A stretch of DNA of 64,000 nt from Zerene cesonia (Eukaryota > Arthropoda > Insecta > Lepidoptera > Pieridae). How positions within the stretch are numbered: the first letter of the stretch is position 1; every line of letters begins with the position of its first letter. The stretch lies in assembly GCF_012273895.1 (NCBI RefSeq), contig NC_052118.1, positions 5,109,164 through 5,173,163 on the forward strand, written 5' to 3'. Shown here in pieces: positions 23,161-37,114 of this stretch. The translations under genes and the position numbers were made by a program. The notes under the pieces are model-generated. The model saw nothing but the letters and a program-made list of their open reading frames with translations, did no database searches and was not told the origin of the DNA.

Positions 23161-24760
23161 GTGAAATAATGATTCGTCACATCTCTTAGATACAATTAAG
23201 GAATGAAAACGGTAATACGAAAGCCAATCAGTATATGAGCATCGCTTATAATTAAAATAATGCAGTGAATAAAGATTGATCACTTCAATATACATTCTAA
23301 AGCAACCGCGCTTTAGAATAATTGCAGAGTAGAATAATGCTTGTTGCTAATCCCTATATTAACAAATAATACATAAATTTAATCGAACTACTCGGTAATA
23401 CCTACGCAATTCAACGTAATGGAAACATCGTGCAGTAGTTCTGTTCTCTCAATTTGTTCTAATTACTACTTGCATTAGGACAATTAAAGAGATAACATTA
23501 TTTCCAACCTAATAGCTACAATTTTAATACCTGACACAGTGACCGGGTTTTATGACGAACTACGTCATTAAAAGATGGATTTCACTAATGTTCACTAAAG
23601 ACTTATGTCTTTTAATTCATACCCCATAATGAATGCAGTGTTACTATTATAGTTTAGGTATTTTTGGTAACCCGTAATAAACGTCATCATACGACCCCGC
23701 TGTTTCAAACTGTATACTGAATAATGTATGAGAATTTATGTGTTCAATGTACAAAAAGTGTTTGTCATTGAACAAAAAAATAACAATCAAAATAAGCCAT
23801 ACTATACCGCACGACATTCAAATACAGCGTGTAAACACAAACTTTTACAATACCTATAAACTATGTATAGAACAGAAAGTATAGCACTGTGTATTTACGT
23901 GAAAACAAAGGAAAAAAAACATAATACGCACCTAGTCCTAAGTTACCGTAATAAGGGCATGTATCGTAATTCGCACTGCGAACGTATGACATATAACTAA
24001 AGGGTCAAAAATAAATCCCTATCTTAATTTTTGGAGAGGAAGAAACTTGTATATTATTTATATGGAAGAATTGTAACGCAACGTACAAGCCTATATGCTT
24101 ATGGAAGTGGCGTGCTTTGTTTTTGTCGCGTACGCTTCACTGCAGAACGACCACTGTTCAATTTAAGCTCCAATGATGGCAATCTAACGCTGAATAAAAA
24201 TAAAAACCTATGAATTTCCATTAAAGTAGCGTACTTTTGTATATACCTTCTTAGCCTGTATTAGAAACCATACTGTAATCAAAGCGATATCACAGAGAGA
24301 ACCAATGATCAAAAGATTGTGGTATAAGATGCAGATCTTATCTATATAGCAAAGATGTGGAAACAGACATAGGTGAGCTAATTAGCAATTTGTGCGAATG
24401 CATGCAAATTAAAATATAAAAGGTGTTAACTTCTATTTGTTTTGAGAAGAATCAATATATGTTTTAATTTAACTCATAAGTTACACCGTCGGTACAACGA
24501 CTATACCACTAAAATAATATTAATACCTAACCATCGATTATACATCAAAGAGATATTTTCGGCGTGCTACACTGTCATAAATAATGTTAAAAAATAAATT
24601 CCTCTTCAAAATGGCGAACCGTTATTCCAATTCAAAATAATTTTCAGTCTTAGTCATGCCTGAGTGAAAACTGAACGTGGATACTTGACCTACATGCCTA
24701 AAAATCTCAAATAAAAAACGCAGAACAATTTGTAAAGAATTATTCACAATGGAAGGCATT
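23161..24760. other. AT-rich noncoding DNA
   Basis: No gene or repeat recognised. The frame at 24031-24213 is short and featureless. Confidence 0.5.
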
Positions 24761-24764
24761 CGAA

Positions 24765-24817
24765 GCTACGCGAGCTGGAGCTACGGTAGCTACGTCGTAG
24801 CAATCGTAGCACGTAGC
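24765..24817. repeat. Cluster of GCTACG / CGTAGC hexamers
   Basis: Three GCTACG units (24765, 24780, 24789) are followed by three inverted CGTAGC units (24796, 24805, 24812). The strand can fold back on itself. Confidence 0.8.
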
Positions 24818-27800
24818 AGGAAATGGAGTTACTCTCGCGGCGTACTCTGGATTTCTGTTAAACCCGTTAAATGTTAAATGGTAATGGGTGTAATTTTACG
24901 TTTTAATTAGACGAAACGTTTCTATTACAGAGAAAGTTAATAACACACTGATAGATTGTTTCCTGGTTTCTCATACAGACAAAGAGAATATATCATACAC
25001 CTTACGTAGTTCTTATTTTTCAATTTTGTTCAAAACATATTTTATAAAAGTTAAGAATCTATAAGTTTTGATATGAAATGAGGGACTTAATTATTCAAGC
25101 CACGCTCAGAAGTGTTGTACATCAAAAAGTTCCATAAACATTTCCATTCGATGAAATATCTGAATCTCATGAATCATAATTTTTTATATTACATTCTTTC
25201 AAATCTACAATCAATAAATTTATAAATAAACATATTTCTTAACCTTCAATAGCATAAAGCATAACCTTGTGCAAATTCCATATCACCGAGCTCAAAGAAC
25301 CTATAATTCTCTGATCAAACAGGACATTCAAAATCTGCGGCGTTTTGCTATTGATAAAGGACCTAAAGCAGATTTACTTGTCGGGAAGTGTAAGAGACAT
25401 TTGTTGGGATCACGACCCTCTCTTGAACCAGCCGTGAATCCTCGAGCTCTCATTTGCGTAATGTGATTACAAAAGCACATCTTTTGAGATAAAAGCGTGG
25501 GCTCTACGTAAGTAATGAATTCGCACTCGTCGAAGTAAGCGTAATTATAAACGACGGACCGTGCGATCATTGACTACGCACATAAGCTATACAGTTTGAC
25601 TTACAGAATGCATCATATTCGTCCATTTTGTAGCATCTTATTTACTTCATGATTTACGTCATGATTTGTTATTCATAAGAGCATTTTTTGTACCTGAATA
25701 TAATTACTTAATTTGTGTTATCATCCAAATAGGTAAGGCGATTTCTTATACTATTTAGAGAGATTGTTTATTTTGTAAAAGTATTATTACATTAGATGAT
25801 TAAAAACATGTAAGCAGCTTACTGCTCTTCACATAGTGTTACTTACAATTGTCACAAAATAATTAATAACTAACTCAAAAAATACGTACCTAATTCCTAT
25901 ATTGGGCACGAAACATACATGCGTGATAAACAAAACAGAATTTAGTAAGCATTGATAAGGGCGGCATAGCCTACAAATTTATTCACATTCCATTAGTACG
26001 TGTCGTCGGGCGCTGGCTCGTGATGGATTAGTGCGAACATTTCATGATTTAAAACGTATAATGCCATCTTTTTTTTTTGCTTCAACCTCCAAAAATATTC
26101 TGTAAATAATTTGACGATAGATCTTTTTTTGAGTTTGGTACATGATTCAGCATTGAAATTAGTAGACGTTTTATGTGTAATGAAAGTTTTAATAGTATGA
26201 AAAGGTACAAATAAAGAAAATTTATGTTTATATATTAAAATCTCCTTTTTTATATTCAATTAACCTGATTAGTAAGACTACAATACAAAGTTATCTACTA
26301 TAATTTTAAAGATAAAAAAAGCAAAAAGTGTTAATAATACATTCTTTTGTAGAGGTAAACAAGGTAATTAGCAATTTTAAAGCAACGCGACGCCAAACAA
26401 CGGGGGAGGGAGCTAATAAGATGAAACTGTGTTCGGAGTAAAACAAACAAAATCTCATAAAGACTTCAACTTTTTCCTTGCAAGAATAAAGTGCGGGGAT
26501 AATAGAAAGGCCACCGAGTCTGTCTGCCGCTTACTCCAACTTAACATAAGTCGTCATTTCTAACAATAGGAACTTACAAGAATAAGAGTTTAAAACGGAC
26601 CTTTTATTGTCTGTTTGAACAATGTTTAATTGTACAATATACAATCACAAAAACATCAATGGTGCCTCTTTTTTTTAATAACCAAAAGATTTTCGTTCTT
26701 CGATATTTTTCAGCGTGCAGTGAAGTATAATAACGTTGATATAGTTATATCCTTTTACAACCGCTATAAAACTATTATGTGTAAAATATTTTCACTCGTA
26801 ACTCACAGACGCGACAACCCAAGACACAGGCAGATATATGAGCGAAGCGTTCCATTCGAGTGCACATTCAGATGTTAACTGTAAAAACATCAAATTACTC
26901 ATGAAAATTCTAGTTAAAGTTGAATAAATGAAAGCGGTTATCACAAATTATTTAACTGCAACATTCGGCACGCGGCCAGCGGACTGTTCGGTGAAATTCA
27001 CTAACTATTCAGGTCGAGAAAACCGCAGTAGCTCAGTTGTTCATGACTCTAGCTTTAACTTATGGAAAAAAATGATTTACTAATCTAATTGTGTGTAATA
27101 AATTGTATTTAAAACATAACTTTTATACGGAGAATAATTTATTTCAGTTCATAGAAACTGAAGCGTATTAACTGTTAGTGAATCTTGTAACGCAGTTTCT
27201 TCGGCCAATTATTTCCTATTTCCCATAATACTTAATATTTCATGCAATATGAATTCAAATATATAATCCATAACCAAAACCCCGTACACTTTACAGTAAG
27301 TATAATTCCTTTCATTAAGATATTATCAAAGTGATGACTGTTTCTGTGGAACATTTAGTACGCATTAAAATTCTAAACACATATTTTGAACCACATTAGG
27401 TCTGTAAAAACGTGCATTAAAATGACATGAACAGCTTCCAATTTGCAGGTGGTGAACTTTTACGTCGACAGCTTTACGTGAGCTGAAACATGAGCAATGA
27501 GATTAAAAATAAATTATGTTCAGAATGAGGGCAGACATAAAGTATTCATGGACATATAGGAAACTTGTAACAGCTTGTACAGTATAAGAACCATTATATA
27601 CTTCGAACTTACTTCAACACTTACGCTATTAATGTTTTGCTTTGAAGTTATATGTTAAGAAATGACTTTGATTGGTTTATGCTTTCATCTACTAGCAAGG
27701 TACAATTATCGCCACATTTTTTAAGTTACAAAGTTTGATATCTAACAATGATAGATGGAAAACAACTTTCACGTAATTTGTAATTTGTTCATAAAACAAT

Positions 27801-27866
27801 ACAAGCTACAAATCATGTTTTTGCGTATTATTTAGAAATCTTATTATCGGTGAAGTGGCGAAAATG
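24818..27866. other. AT-rich noncoding DNA
   Basis: About 3 kb with no recognised repeat. The patch 25270-25570 is somewhat GC-richer and carries short frames on both strands (25269-25466 plus, 25328-25570 minus) without recognisable motifs. Other short frames (25993-26259, 26630-26878) look like chance. Confidence 0.45.
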
Positions 27867-27885
27867 TTTTTGTTTACAGGTAAGT
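27867..27885 (+). promoter_or_regulatory. Candidate recursive splice site (zero-length exon)
   Basis: A T-rich run followed by ACAG|GTAAGT places a 3' splice site (AG at 27878-27879) directly against a consensus 5' splice site (GT at 27880-27881). Such juxtaposed sites divide very long insect introns. It was the best match found by eye on either strand. It may be chance if no plus-strand intron crosses the window. Confidence 0.3.
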
Positions 27886-28604
27886 TTAGAACAACGAAAT
27901 GGAGGTTTCGACTTGGGCCGTTCGCTTCGGGTGAAGTACTTCTATACGAGTTACCCAACTTTGGAAAACTTGGCATTGAGTTATAGATTCCCAACTGCCT
28001 TCCAAATACTTATTTGTTTTGTACATTTTGACCGTAAACAAAGATTACCATTTCACAGTTTCCCGGTATACCTTCCTGGTAGATGGTTTTCGTTCTTTTG
28101 AAATTGTATTTATTTTCTGTTCACGTGTTAACAAACTAATAGCGGTTGAATATTTCTGATGAATTAAATTATAATTTATATCACATTCTTGCGTGTGGTG
28201 TATGTATCATTTTTAAAACATTACGCCCTTTGAAATTTACAAAATATGCATTTCAAATTCTTTAAGTATAATTATAACATTATATCTTCACACAAAAAGA
28301 TGTGAAGTTTTAAGTTTCAATAATATATTCATAACTTACAGACCTTTAACAAAGAACATGTATTGCATTTAAATAGATTGAGCATCCTTTTATACTCTTT
28401 TGCTGTTTAATAATATTTTTCACTGAATATCCTGAATGTATATATTATCACAACACCATTTATTAGACGCTCGTGTCAATTATAATGCCACAAGTCGGCT
28501 GACAGAATCATAAATCTCTTATGTTGAAGAAATATACTGATACGGATATCATGAAGCAAATTGATGTCACACTACCAGTATATATACATATATGAAAAAA
28601 GTCG
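27886..28604. other. Noncoding DNA downstream of candidate splice site
   Basis: The first about 80 bp (27890-27970) are GC-richer than the surroundings, then the sequence is AT-rich. The open frame at 27850-28101 has no recognisable features. Confidence 0.45.
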
Positions 28605-28765
28605 TTTTAGTCTCACTGTTTTTATCTGTAGAATAGATAACCGATTTTGATGAAATTTTATACAGATATAGTTTGACACCCGAAAAAGAACAAATGATAG
28701 TTGTTAATACGGAAACCCCGCGGGAGTTGGAATTTTTTTCCTACGCGGGAGAAAAAAAGCAAGTC
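28605..28765 (+). mobile_element. Transposon tail fragment, plus strand
   Basis: Contains CCGATTTTGATGAAATTTTA, TAGTTTGACACCCG and then CCCCGCGGGAGTTGG with CTACGCGGGAG, the usual order of the Helitron-like or LINE-like tails. The final CTAG end is missing. Confidence 0.6.
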
Positions 28766-29351
28766 CGATATAACTGTAACTTTGTTATGTTAAGTGAGGT
28801 CTATAATCAGATGTTAACCTTTTTTATTATTATGCTTAAGTTCAAAATTAATTCCAGTTTGACACTGTAATACTATTTAAAAACATCGATGTATGGCATT
28901 TTTTAATTGTATTGTTGAATTATAGACATTTACTATGTAGGTAGTTTAGATACTAGGATCCACGAAACAGTATAGATCTATCAAAAAATAATCAAGTATA
29001 ATCGCCTGAATTCAATACTATTATGTGAAGTGTCTTCTGGAAAATACTTACTTAAAATGTATCAAGTTTCTAGCAAGTATTCGGGGTAAGCGTTATCATC
29101 TAAAGTTTCGAGTTACGAAGGTCGATAGCGTCCTGTCGTAAAAAAGGTCGGATCTAGGACACGGTCGGGCTCACGTCGCGTCACCTTCCGTTCTATTTTA
29201 TAGTGTCTCTAGGCCACAATTTATCTATTCTGCGTTGCCCAGCTCTTAGACTAATTAAATGGAATACGTGAATAGCATATTATTGAATATTACAGTGTAT
29301 TCGAAGTAGTTTGTATACGTATCTGCTTTTAAATATAGAAGTTTACATACA
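28766..29351. other. Noncoding DNA with a GC-richer patch
   Basis: The interval 29095-29235 is GC-richer (GGTCGGGCTCACGTCGCGTC) with no open frame or repeat signature. It is unassigned. Confidence 0.45.
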
Positions 29352-29470
29352 CTAGATGTAGCCCGCAGCTTCGCGCACGTGGTTCAAATAATTTTTTATT
29401 GTACAAATTTTAACGTCCTTCTTTATCCGCTTGGGTGTAGGTCTTAACAAAATCTTAACTGATGCCTACA
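29352..29470 (-). mobile_element. Transposon end fragment
   Basis: CTAGATGTAGCCCGCAGCTT followed by CGCGCACG marks a CTAG terminus and GC-rich hairpin region in minus orientation. The body is short and decayed. Confidence 0.55.
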
Positions 29471-30180
29471 TCATGTTATCAGCAGTTGTTTGGCCTGTGC
29501 GTTAAAAGGTCATTCGGTCAAATACCTTTGCGGTTTATTAAGATTAGAAGCCAATTCAAAACAAAAAAAAACATTATGTCATACTAACCAACACAAAAAA
29601 ATTATTATTATTTTTTGTTATATAAACAAGCTTTATTTGGGAAATATACTTATAATTTCCAGGTATTAACAATTGGAATATTTTGTCATTCTAATTTTTA
29701 TAGAAATATGTATGTGTTAGTATGAATAAATTAAAAAATTTATATATTCATAGCCCAAAGTACTTGCGGCGTTTTAAATAACGTTCTGTTATTTAACACA
29801 AGCTAATTTAGTTTTAATACAGGCCTTTATGTTAAATTGCGAAACACGTAAACTCATAAACATAAAAAAGCGCTTTGCTAAAATTGTCAGCTCCTAATCT
29901 CAGTCTATTATCACCGAACCCAACCGTAAATAGACGCAATGCACATACAAAACAACTAGAGCGAGGTAAAAACACTTGGGTTCTTTAGAAATCTATCGAG
30001 AGTGTAATTAAAACAGAGCAAGACTGGTTTTTGTTTTTTTATATTCGAGATACCATTTGTGTGCGTAGAATGAAGCCGTATATCATAGGCACTGTTTGAT
30101 ATTTCTAATATTAGTTTTCATAAATTTCTATGAATGTTGATGTACATAAACTAAATAATTATTTAAGATTTATGTACTCA
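29471..30180. other. AT-rich noncoding DNA
   Basis: Nothing recognised. Confidence 0.55.
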
Positions 30181-30363
30181 CTAGCTTTTGCCCGCGGCTT
30201 CGCATGCGTTAAATTCGGAGTAGTTTTAATAGATAGTTTCATATAAACCTTTCTCTTGAATTTATTTATTAAAGAAAACCCATCAAAATCCGTTGCGTAG
30301 TTTTAAAGATTTAAGCATACATAGGAACAGAGAAACAGACTTTGTTTTATACTATGTCGTGAT
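30181..30363 (-). mobile_element. Helitron-like or related interspersed element
   Basis: Starts CTAGCTTTTGCCCGCGGCTT, contains AAATCCGTTGCGTAGTTTTA and AAGCATACATAGGAACAGAG, and ends TACTATGTCGTGAT. I recall this as a very common lepidopteran element, here nearly complete. TCACTAG at the left and GTGAT at the right may be its ends. Confidence 0.65.
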
Positions 30364-33300
30364 TAGCAAGAGATTTTTAATCGAGCAAAATCATAGGTTT
30401 ATATTTGAGTTTTAATGTGAATATGATCGAATTGTAATTTGTTTCTGTGATATTCGAATATAAATGTTACAATTATTCCACTCACAAATTTTCTTCCATT
30501 TTAAAATCCAAACATGTCAAATACGAAACGTTTTCTATAAATCGTTAATAAACTCTACCTAAATACGTACACGTAGTACTCACAATAATATACTTAGGTT
30601 AGTGGAATATATTTCCAGAGGAGCCAATTTCACTTAAACCATTTCTTTAATTGGTTTTACATTACACAATACAACGGGATCAGCATTTAAGGCACTTCAG
30701 GTCAAGTTGCTCCAATAATGTGGGTCGCAGCACGTAGCTCCACGAAATTATCTTCCCCGAGAGAGCCCGTCCCCGGCGTCTTAAGGAAAACGTAAAAACG
30801 AAAATAACTTACGCCTGCCTAAGCCATGTAAATATTTTTTTGTATTAAGACGGTAAATATAACGTTTGTTCTTGTAGACGGTGGGCGTGTGTTCTCCCCC
30901 AACTTTATGTATAACACTTATGTTTATTTACGTATCAAAAATTCAATTACAATTTGGCTTTGCACATGAAAGAACGTGTTATCACACCAGTTGCCTTATA
31001 TTTCGCACGTGTAAAGAAACATGGATTTATGTTTCAATATTAATACATATTATACAAAATTGCCTGCCTTATAAATTAATGATGTATTTTTCGTTCAAGG
31101 ATAACGATTTATATTAATTTGCTTGTTTTTTTTTTAGCCAAGATACAGATACAATATAATAAATCTCAAGTCCACAGAGCAGATAAAGTTTGATAGTTAC
31201 GAGTTCAATTAAAAGTAGTGTATAAGCGTGAAAGAAAAAATGCGTTGGACTGTAACTCCGGTGACCTCAGACCGCAAAGATATTAAAACTATAAAGTGCG
31301 GTGTGCGACCGATTCAGCTCGCCTTACGATTCACGACCCTCCCGACACATTCTGCCGCTTTTTGCTAGTACCTTACCTCCTACATACCGCTGAGCTTTTA
31401 TTGAGCTATAATTTGTACCCGGCCTTTGAATATAGCAGCAATAAATAAAAGGAATAACACCACTTCTTATTTACGGATACAGGATATATTATTAATTTCG
31501 AATGTCACGTCAAATATAGCTTCTTAGCTTTTATCGTTGGATTTCCATTCCCTTTTTTACATTTTCTCCTGACACATTTATACATAAGCAAGACTTAAAT
31601 AAAGTTCCATCCAATGTAATAAAGATAGAAAGAACATATTCAAAGGAAGCATAGAGAATATATGTGTGTTTATGACTACCCGCAGGGACTCGCACGTTGA
31701 ACTTCCGAAGTAGCAGCGAAGCAAGAGGTGAACATAAAATGACTAAGTTATCGCTCTCGCAAGACATACGTTGTCGTAAAATTCTGACACGAAGCACCTT
31801 ATATGAAAATAATCAAGAGAGAATCATCGTTTCTTCTTTGTGACTTCATTTAGATACACTTTCAGTGACTACTCACTTAGTTTTTCGTATTGTTTTTCAA
31901 ATTGTATATCATGTATTTTAAAATTGTTTATATATTATATTCTTAAGCAATATATATATCCATTATTCACACAAATTTAAAAAGCCTTTTTTTTAATAAA
32001 CATGTTTTGACATACATTAAAAACTTTCAACTCAAGTGGTTTTAGCACACTAGCCTTTCAGAACTAAAGTGAACCAGAACAATCAATGCCTCAACCCGAG
32101 AGGCATTTTTAAGATCAGCGACGAAGGAGCGATCTACTTTTACTAAAAGATCACTACCGACTTGTGCCAAATTCCGCTATATGCTTCCACGTGCACGCAA
32201 TACCGTATGTATAAGAATTTTTATCTTCTCCATCTTTATGAAAAGAAAGTTGAATGCTATGAGGAATATTTTATGAACAATTATAAAGAATAAAAACTTT
32301 ACTTCTACTTTATCTGCGAATTTATTGTAATACTATGAACACGATAAATAATTACATACAAATACTGCTCAAAATAATAAAAATACAACAGAAAATGGTT
32401 TAATTTTCGATTACAGTTATCTTGTCTAGACAAAATTTACTACCCAGCTACATTTTTCACGCAAAACTTGATTAAAACCTTTGACATAAAAATAAGACAA
32501 AAATATATACTTCAAGTCATTAGTTCTTCATTATGGACCTCAATCTACCTTAATTGTTGAATAATTAACTGTAAATAAATGATGTTACTTTACTTTTTTT
32601 TACAACAGAAACAATAACAATTTTCCTATTCAGTGAGAATAAAAAAACATTCAAAGCTATTAAAATGGAATAACATAATGTAGTATCTAATTGAATAAAC
32701 TTTATAGTACTTTAACTCCCTTGGCAGAAATACGAAACAAAAAGACTTTTAGTCGTTTCTTTTTATTTCAAATGTCAGTGAAGAAAGTCGTTGACCGTAG
32801 AAACGGTGACGCTAACGTTAGCTTGATAAAGAGTGGAAAACAATGGCATACTTTTTGTTGGCTACACTTCACACTAAACTACCTTTTGTGTTACCGCTGT
32901 AGAGGCAACAGAAATAAGCTAAGTGACCGTATTAGTTAATGTATTATGCTTTAAATTATTACAATTAATATTTAAGTGGCAATTTACTTGCTGGAATTAG
33001 TGATTTATATTATATTTAAGTACGAGACAAATGAATTAATGCAAGTGGATAATTGTAATATTATGTTTTTCCCACAACATTTTGACAGAAATACTTCACA
33101 TTTTTTTTTCTGTTAACATTTTCAGCGTATTTTTAAAGTTCTATCACTCGATTTAGATTTATTTTCATTAAAGACGTTACCGTCACACCCATAACCATAT
33201 AAAGATGGTTTTATACAAAGCGTTGAAAACAAACACTGCAAAATTTGTACTATGAGCTTTTAACTGTTCACATAGTCCATGTTTTGTACACAAGCCCAGA

Positions 33301-34737
33301 GCAAAAACGTCATAACTACGTACAGAGAACACTAACGCTATGCGATGTAGCAATTCATTAAATAAAACTTTTTTTATTAAATCACTGTATGAAATATGAC
33401 CATAAGGATAATATTTTAGACGTTTCAAGGAGATTTTAGTAAATTAGTTGGCGAAAAGCTGAAATATCGCAGCTTGCAGTGAAAATACTAGTTGCATTTA
33501 TTTTTGTTAGCATTCACTGCACTTGACAAGTTTGACGGGTTTCATGTTCTCTTATAAAATTTAAATAGGTCAATGTTATGTCTATTCTTGCAGCCATTTT
33601 ATAATTTATAATAAACAATAAATGTCTATTTAAAAGCTACAAGTGCACGGAGAACCCAGTAGGGACATAGCTATAAAACTACGTAGCCGTAAAAATTTGC
33701 TATATAACTAATGAAAAAGCTTATAGGAAACTGTATAACAAAAATATAGACATTTGAGTAACAATTATGAAATGGGTTATGTTATACGTAGGGAAAAGGT
33801 TTTACCGCCTCGTTACTACCTAAATCCTTCCATTAGTCGTTGTTTACTTAGTCGGTGCGGAATTCTTGAGAGGCCGACTCACGAAAATGCCCCATGAATA
33901 TGCGATGACACAAACAGTACACAGTTTTTCCATTTGAAACCATAATGAACTTCACGCATACACCTTATTTGTTTTTTAATCAAAGAAATATTTAAATACA
34001 CGGCTCACCTTGCGCGTCTGTACGGAAGAGATTGTTCGTTATATTTACATTGTAAATCATTGTTACTAGAGCTGCTGCTACATAACATATTTATGGCCGC
34101 ATTACGTCTTTGTGTAGGTATAACAATAATTCAACTGAAATTTGAGAAGTTCACTGTTTTGAAATATTTTCTTTATTATTATCGATTCAATGCCCAAATG
34201 GGTTTATTTATTTATATGTTTTTTTGATTACCTACACATGCTCTAAAATTATACTTTTAAAAATAACATGATAAAAGATCCTAAGAAGCTCCTATTGGCA
34301 AATAATCACGCCCCTACTCTTAAATAAATTAGAAACAAAGAACCACAATTACAAAAAAATGCAGATCTAAATTCCTTTTACATGAACATTCATTCATACA
34401 TTTAATTATTATAAACAATATTAAAACCACTATTCATAAATTATTCAATAGCCGCCTTTGTTACAAACACAATATAATACATCAATCAAGAACAACGAAT
34501 CTTAAAAATTAAAAATAAACCTTTGTTAGTATTTCAGCAATGTAATTAAGTTCGTGCGACTCGAGTTTCTATTTTAACTGTGACGTCAATGTCGAGGTCA
34601 TGCAAACTTATGACATCATTAAAAATTTATCAAGAAAGCTTGGAAATGATATTTTGTATTCTATGTTGATTATTACCACAAAATTTGATTAGCTTTATCC
34701 TTGTAAATAGAGAGAGTTTTTGGGTGATTTTTTGTGT
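30364..34737. other. Long AT-rich noncoding stretch
   Basis: About 4.4 kb without a recognised gene or repeat. GC-richer patches at 30700-30790 and 31250-31390 are unassigned. A T-rich run ending in TTTTTTAG (about 31128-31138) looks like a 3' splice site, but no exon-like frame follows. Short frames (30881-31117, 31531-31797, 32691-32939, 33183-33428) have no recognisable features. Confidence 0.45.
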
Positions 34738-34896
34738 TTCGGCCAGTTTCCTTTTCCTCACCTCTTTCAGTCCATTCTTTCTTTCCAGTCGTTAATCCTT
34801 TCCTTATTCCGTTCCCTTATAGGCAGGCAGTACATTCGCAGAGGCACTGTCTCTTCAAATGATCAAAGCGGGGCCCGCTTGTGGCATAAAAAAAAA
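34738..34896 (+). mobile_element. Poly(A)-tailed retroposon, 5'-truncated copy
   Basis: Related to the reverse complement of 22817-23160 and 37860-38135. It has a pyrimidine-rich body with CCTTTTCCTCACCTC, then ACATTCGCAGAGGCAC, and ends in GGCATAAAAAAAAA (A9 at 34888-34896). Confidence 0.7.
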
Positions 34897-37114
34897 GTTT
34901 CAAAGAATTTTTGAAGGGAAAAATAAATATTTACTTTATAAATAATAAAACACATTCTATATTTATACAGAGTCAAAAAATATACATTATTATGGGTGTT
35001 ATATAAATAAAGTCCAGATAAAAATAGAATAGAATTTGTCTAAAATGGCAATTTGCTATAATTATTTTTTTTTGAGCATTAAACCTGATTTTACACATCT
35101 GACACATTAAAAATTATTCAATTGTCGTGGGAACTTTTAAAAATAAATTAACTTTTTTTCTTTCTCTATTAAAAATACAACCTGTTTGTTATTTCTATTG
35201 AGATATACACGCAAGGAATAAAAAGCTTTAGCAAATAAAGTTTCCAGTGAAGCAGATGATTATTTACTTGATATGACAGCAAGGCAAACTTGTATATCGT
35301 TTGTAAGCACGAAAGGTAGTGAAATGGCGCGACACAGAAAGTGTGATTTGTATTTACCTTTTAGTTTTTCCAGCGACATTTAACGCTTGCAAGCGCTATT
35401 TGATGATATATTTCTGGAAAGATTCACACTGAATACAACCCACGCATTTGTTTCACCCACGTTACTTTACTACAGTGTTCTAATAATATCAAATTCAATA
35501 TCATGTTAAACAGACAAAAAGTATTCATTGGAATAGTAGACAAATTATTCAATGAAAATATGTAGCGTGAAAGAAGGTATTGCAAATAAATATTAAATAA
35601 AGATACATAAACACGTACATACCTAGATGTAATTATATTAGCAACTACCACGTACAACATCAACACTTACGACATGGATAGTGGATACACTGCACACAAG
35701 CGCAGCGTAATAATTAATTTTGTATCTCGCTTAACTTTGTCATGGCAAGTTGCCTCGAAATTCTGGATAAAAAACAGGTAGTTTAAACAGAGGCTCGCAT
35801 CTACGCGACTATTGTAGGTGGCTGAATGCCAAATGAGTTTTGTGATGTAGTTCTCTCGTGAAAAGGCAGATAGTGAACTTTGCGACGTAACAGCCACGGT
35901 AAACAGGTATTTAGCATTCTTTCGCATTCACCTCCATTTCGTGTGTAACTTTCGTCAGAATGTCGAGCATATCCCTAAAATTTTCCACAGCCGAGTTTGT
36001 CGGTGCTTAAGATAATGTTTGAAGTTTTTATTCGAACATTTGGCACGGTGTTTTGTAACAAAATCAGGCGGAGTCACGGTAAGGTGTAATAACGATACAA
36101 TTATAAAAGCCCAAAGAGGTAAGCCCCTTTACACGTCTCGAAGATGTGGTTTAAAAAAACTTACACCCCTAATAACGTTTAAATACGAAGAAAATAACAA
36201 ACTACGCCATGTAAGTAATTTAAATACGCTCACTTAAAAATAAAATACGAGAAACGAACTCCACAGCAGTTTGTGTTATAAGCGCGGATAATTTGAAGCA
36301 AGTGTAATTTATATTTTTCATCCAACCGTATCTGGAACAACGAGGAAAACCTTCGCCACTTGCACTCACTCCACTTAAAGTACCAAATTCTGTTGTGTGG
36401 ATGCAACCATTCCACCGTGTCACTATTTGTTAGCTCTATTATTCGTTTTCACTGACAAGTGTTGCAACTTGTGTGTATGAGGGCCACAACATTTTTGTTT
36501 ACTTGTAAAGTTCTATTTCGTTGCCTAATTTATGAGTCCATTAACTTTTATTCCATTGAAATGTGTTGGCAAATAAGTCAACAGTTTAATTTTAAGTTAT
36601 TTACCTGAAACTATGTTTTCAATGTGATGCATTCACACCGTAAGATATACAACATTAACAGAGGCAAATACAAATTTGCGTGAATTTTATATTCCCCTAT
36701 TAATAATATGGAAAAAAACATGACAGCACAAACAAAAAAACTATATTTTTCATATCATAATTAAGCTTTAGTGGCATATTAACATTTAATTTTTTTTTTG
36801 TTTTATCTTCTAATGGCTTTTTGGACGTATCCAGAACTTACCGTTACCTAACCATTTTAATTTCTACCTTAAAATTTCGAACAAACCTTCAATTTCCCTG
36901 AGGCTTCCAAACATATGCAACTAATTGGTGTAGATTTTTATTTGCGAATGTATCACAGAATAGTCTGTGTTTCGCTCGTTCGCTTTTTTTACAAAGACAT
37001 AAAAACAAGAATTCTCTAACGACTCCTTGGCAGCGCACCTATCCCATGCGAACATGAATATGACTATTTATTTCGACAAAATATTAATTAACTTTTAGTA
37101 AATAAATATTTCAT
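34897..37114. other. AT-rich noncoding DNA
   Basis: No recognised repeat. Short minus-strand frames at 35424-35927 and 36220-36423 are featureless. The patch 36330-36420 is slightly GC-richer. Confidence 0.45.

Noticed and set aside
22827..23189. 120-codon plus-strand open frame, longest in the window
   Set aside because: It lies almost wholly inside a poly(A)-tailed retroposon that has two other copies here in which the frame is not kept.
31125..31145. T-rich run ending in TTTTAG, like a 3' splice site
   Set aside because: No open exon-like frame follows. T runs ending in AG are expected often in DNA this AT-rich.
32085..32110. Hairpin AATGCCTC / GAGGCATT followed by T residues, like a bacterial terminator
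   Set aside because: The window is insect nuclear DNA, and a factor-independent terminator has no role there. The 8 bp arms may be chance.
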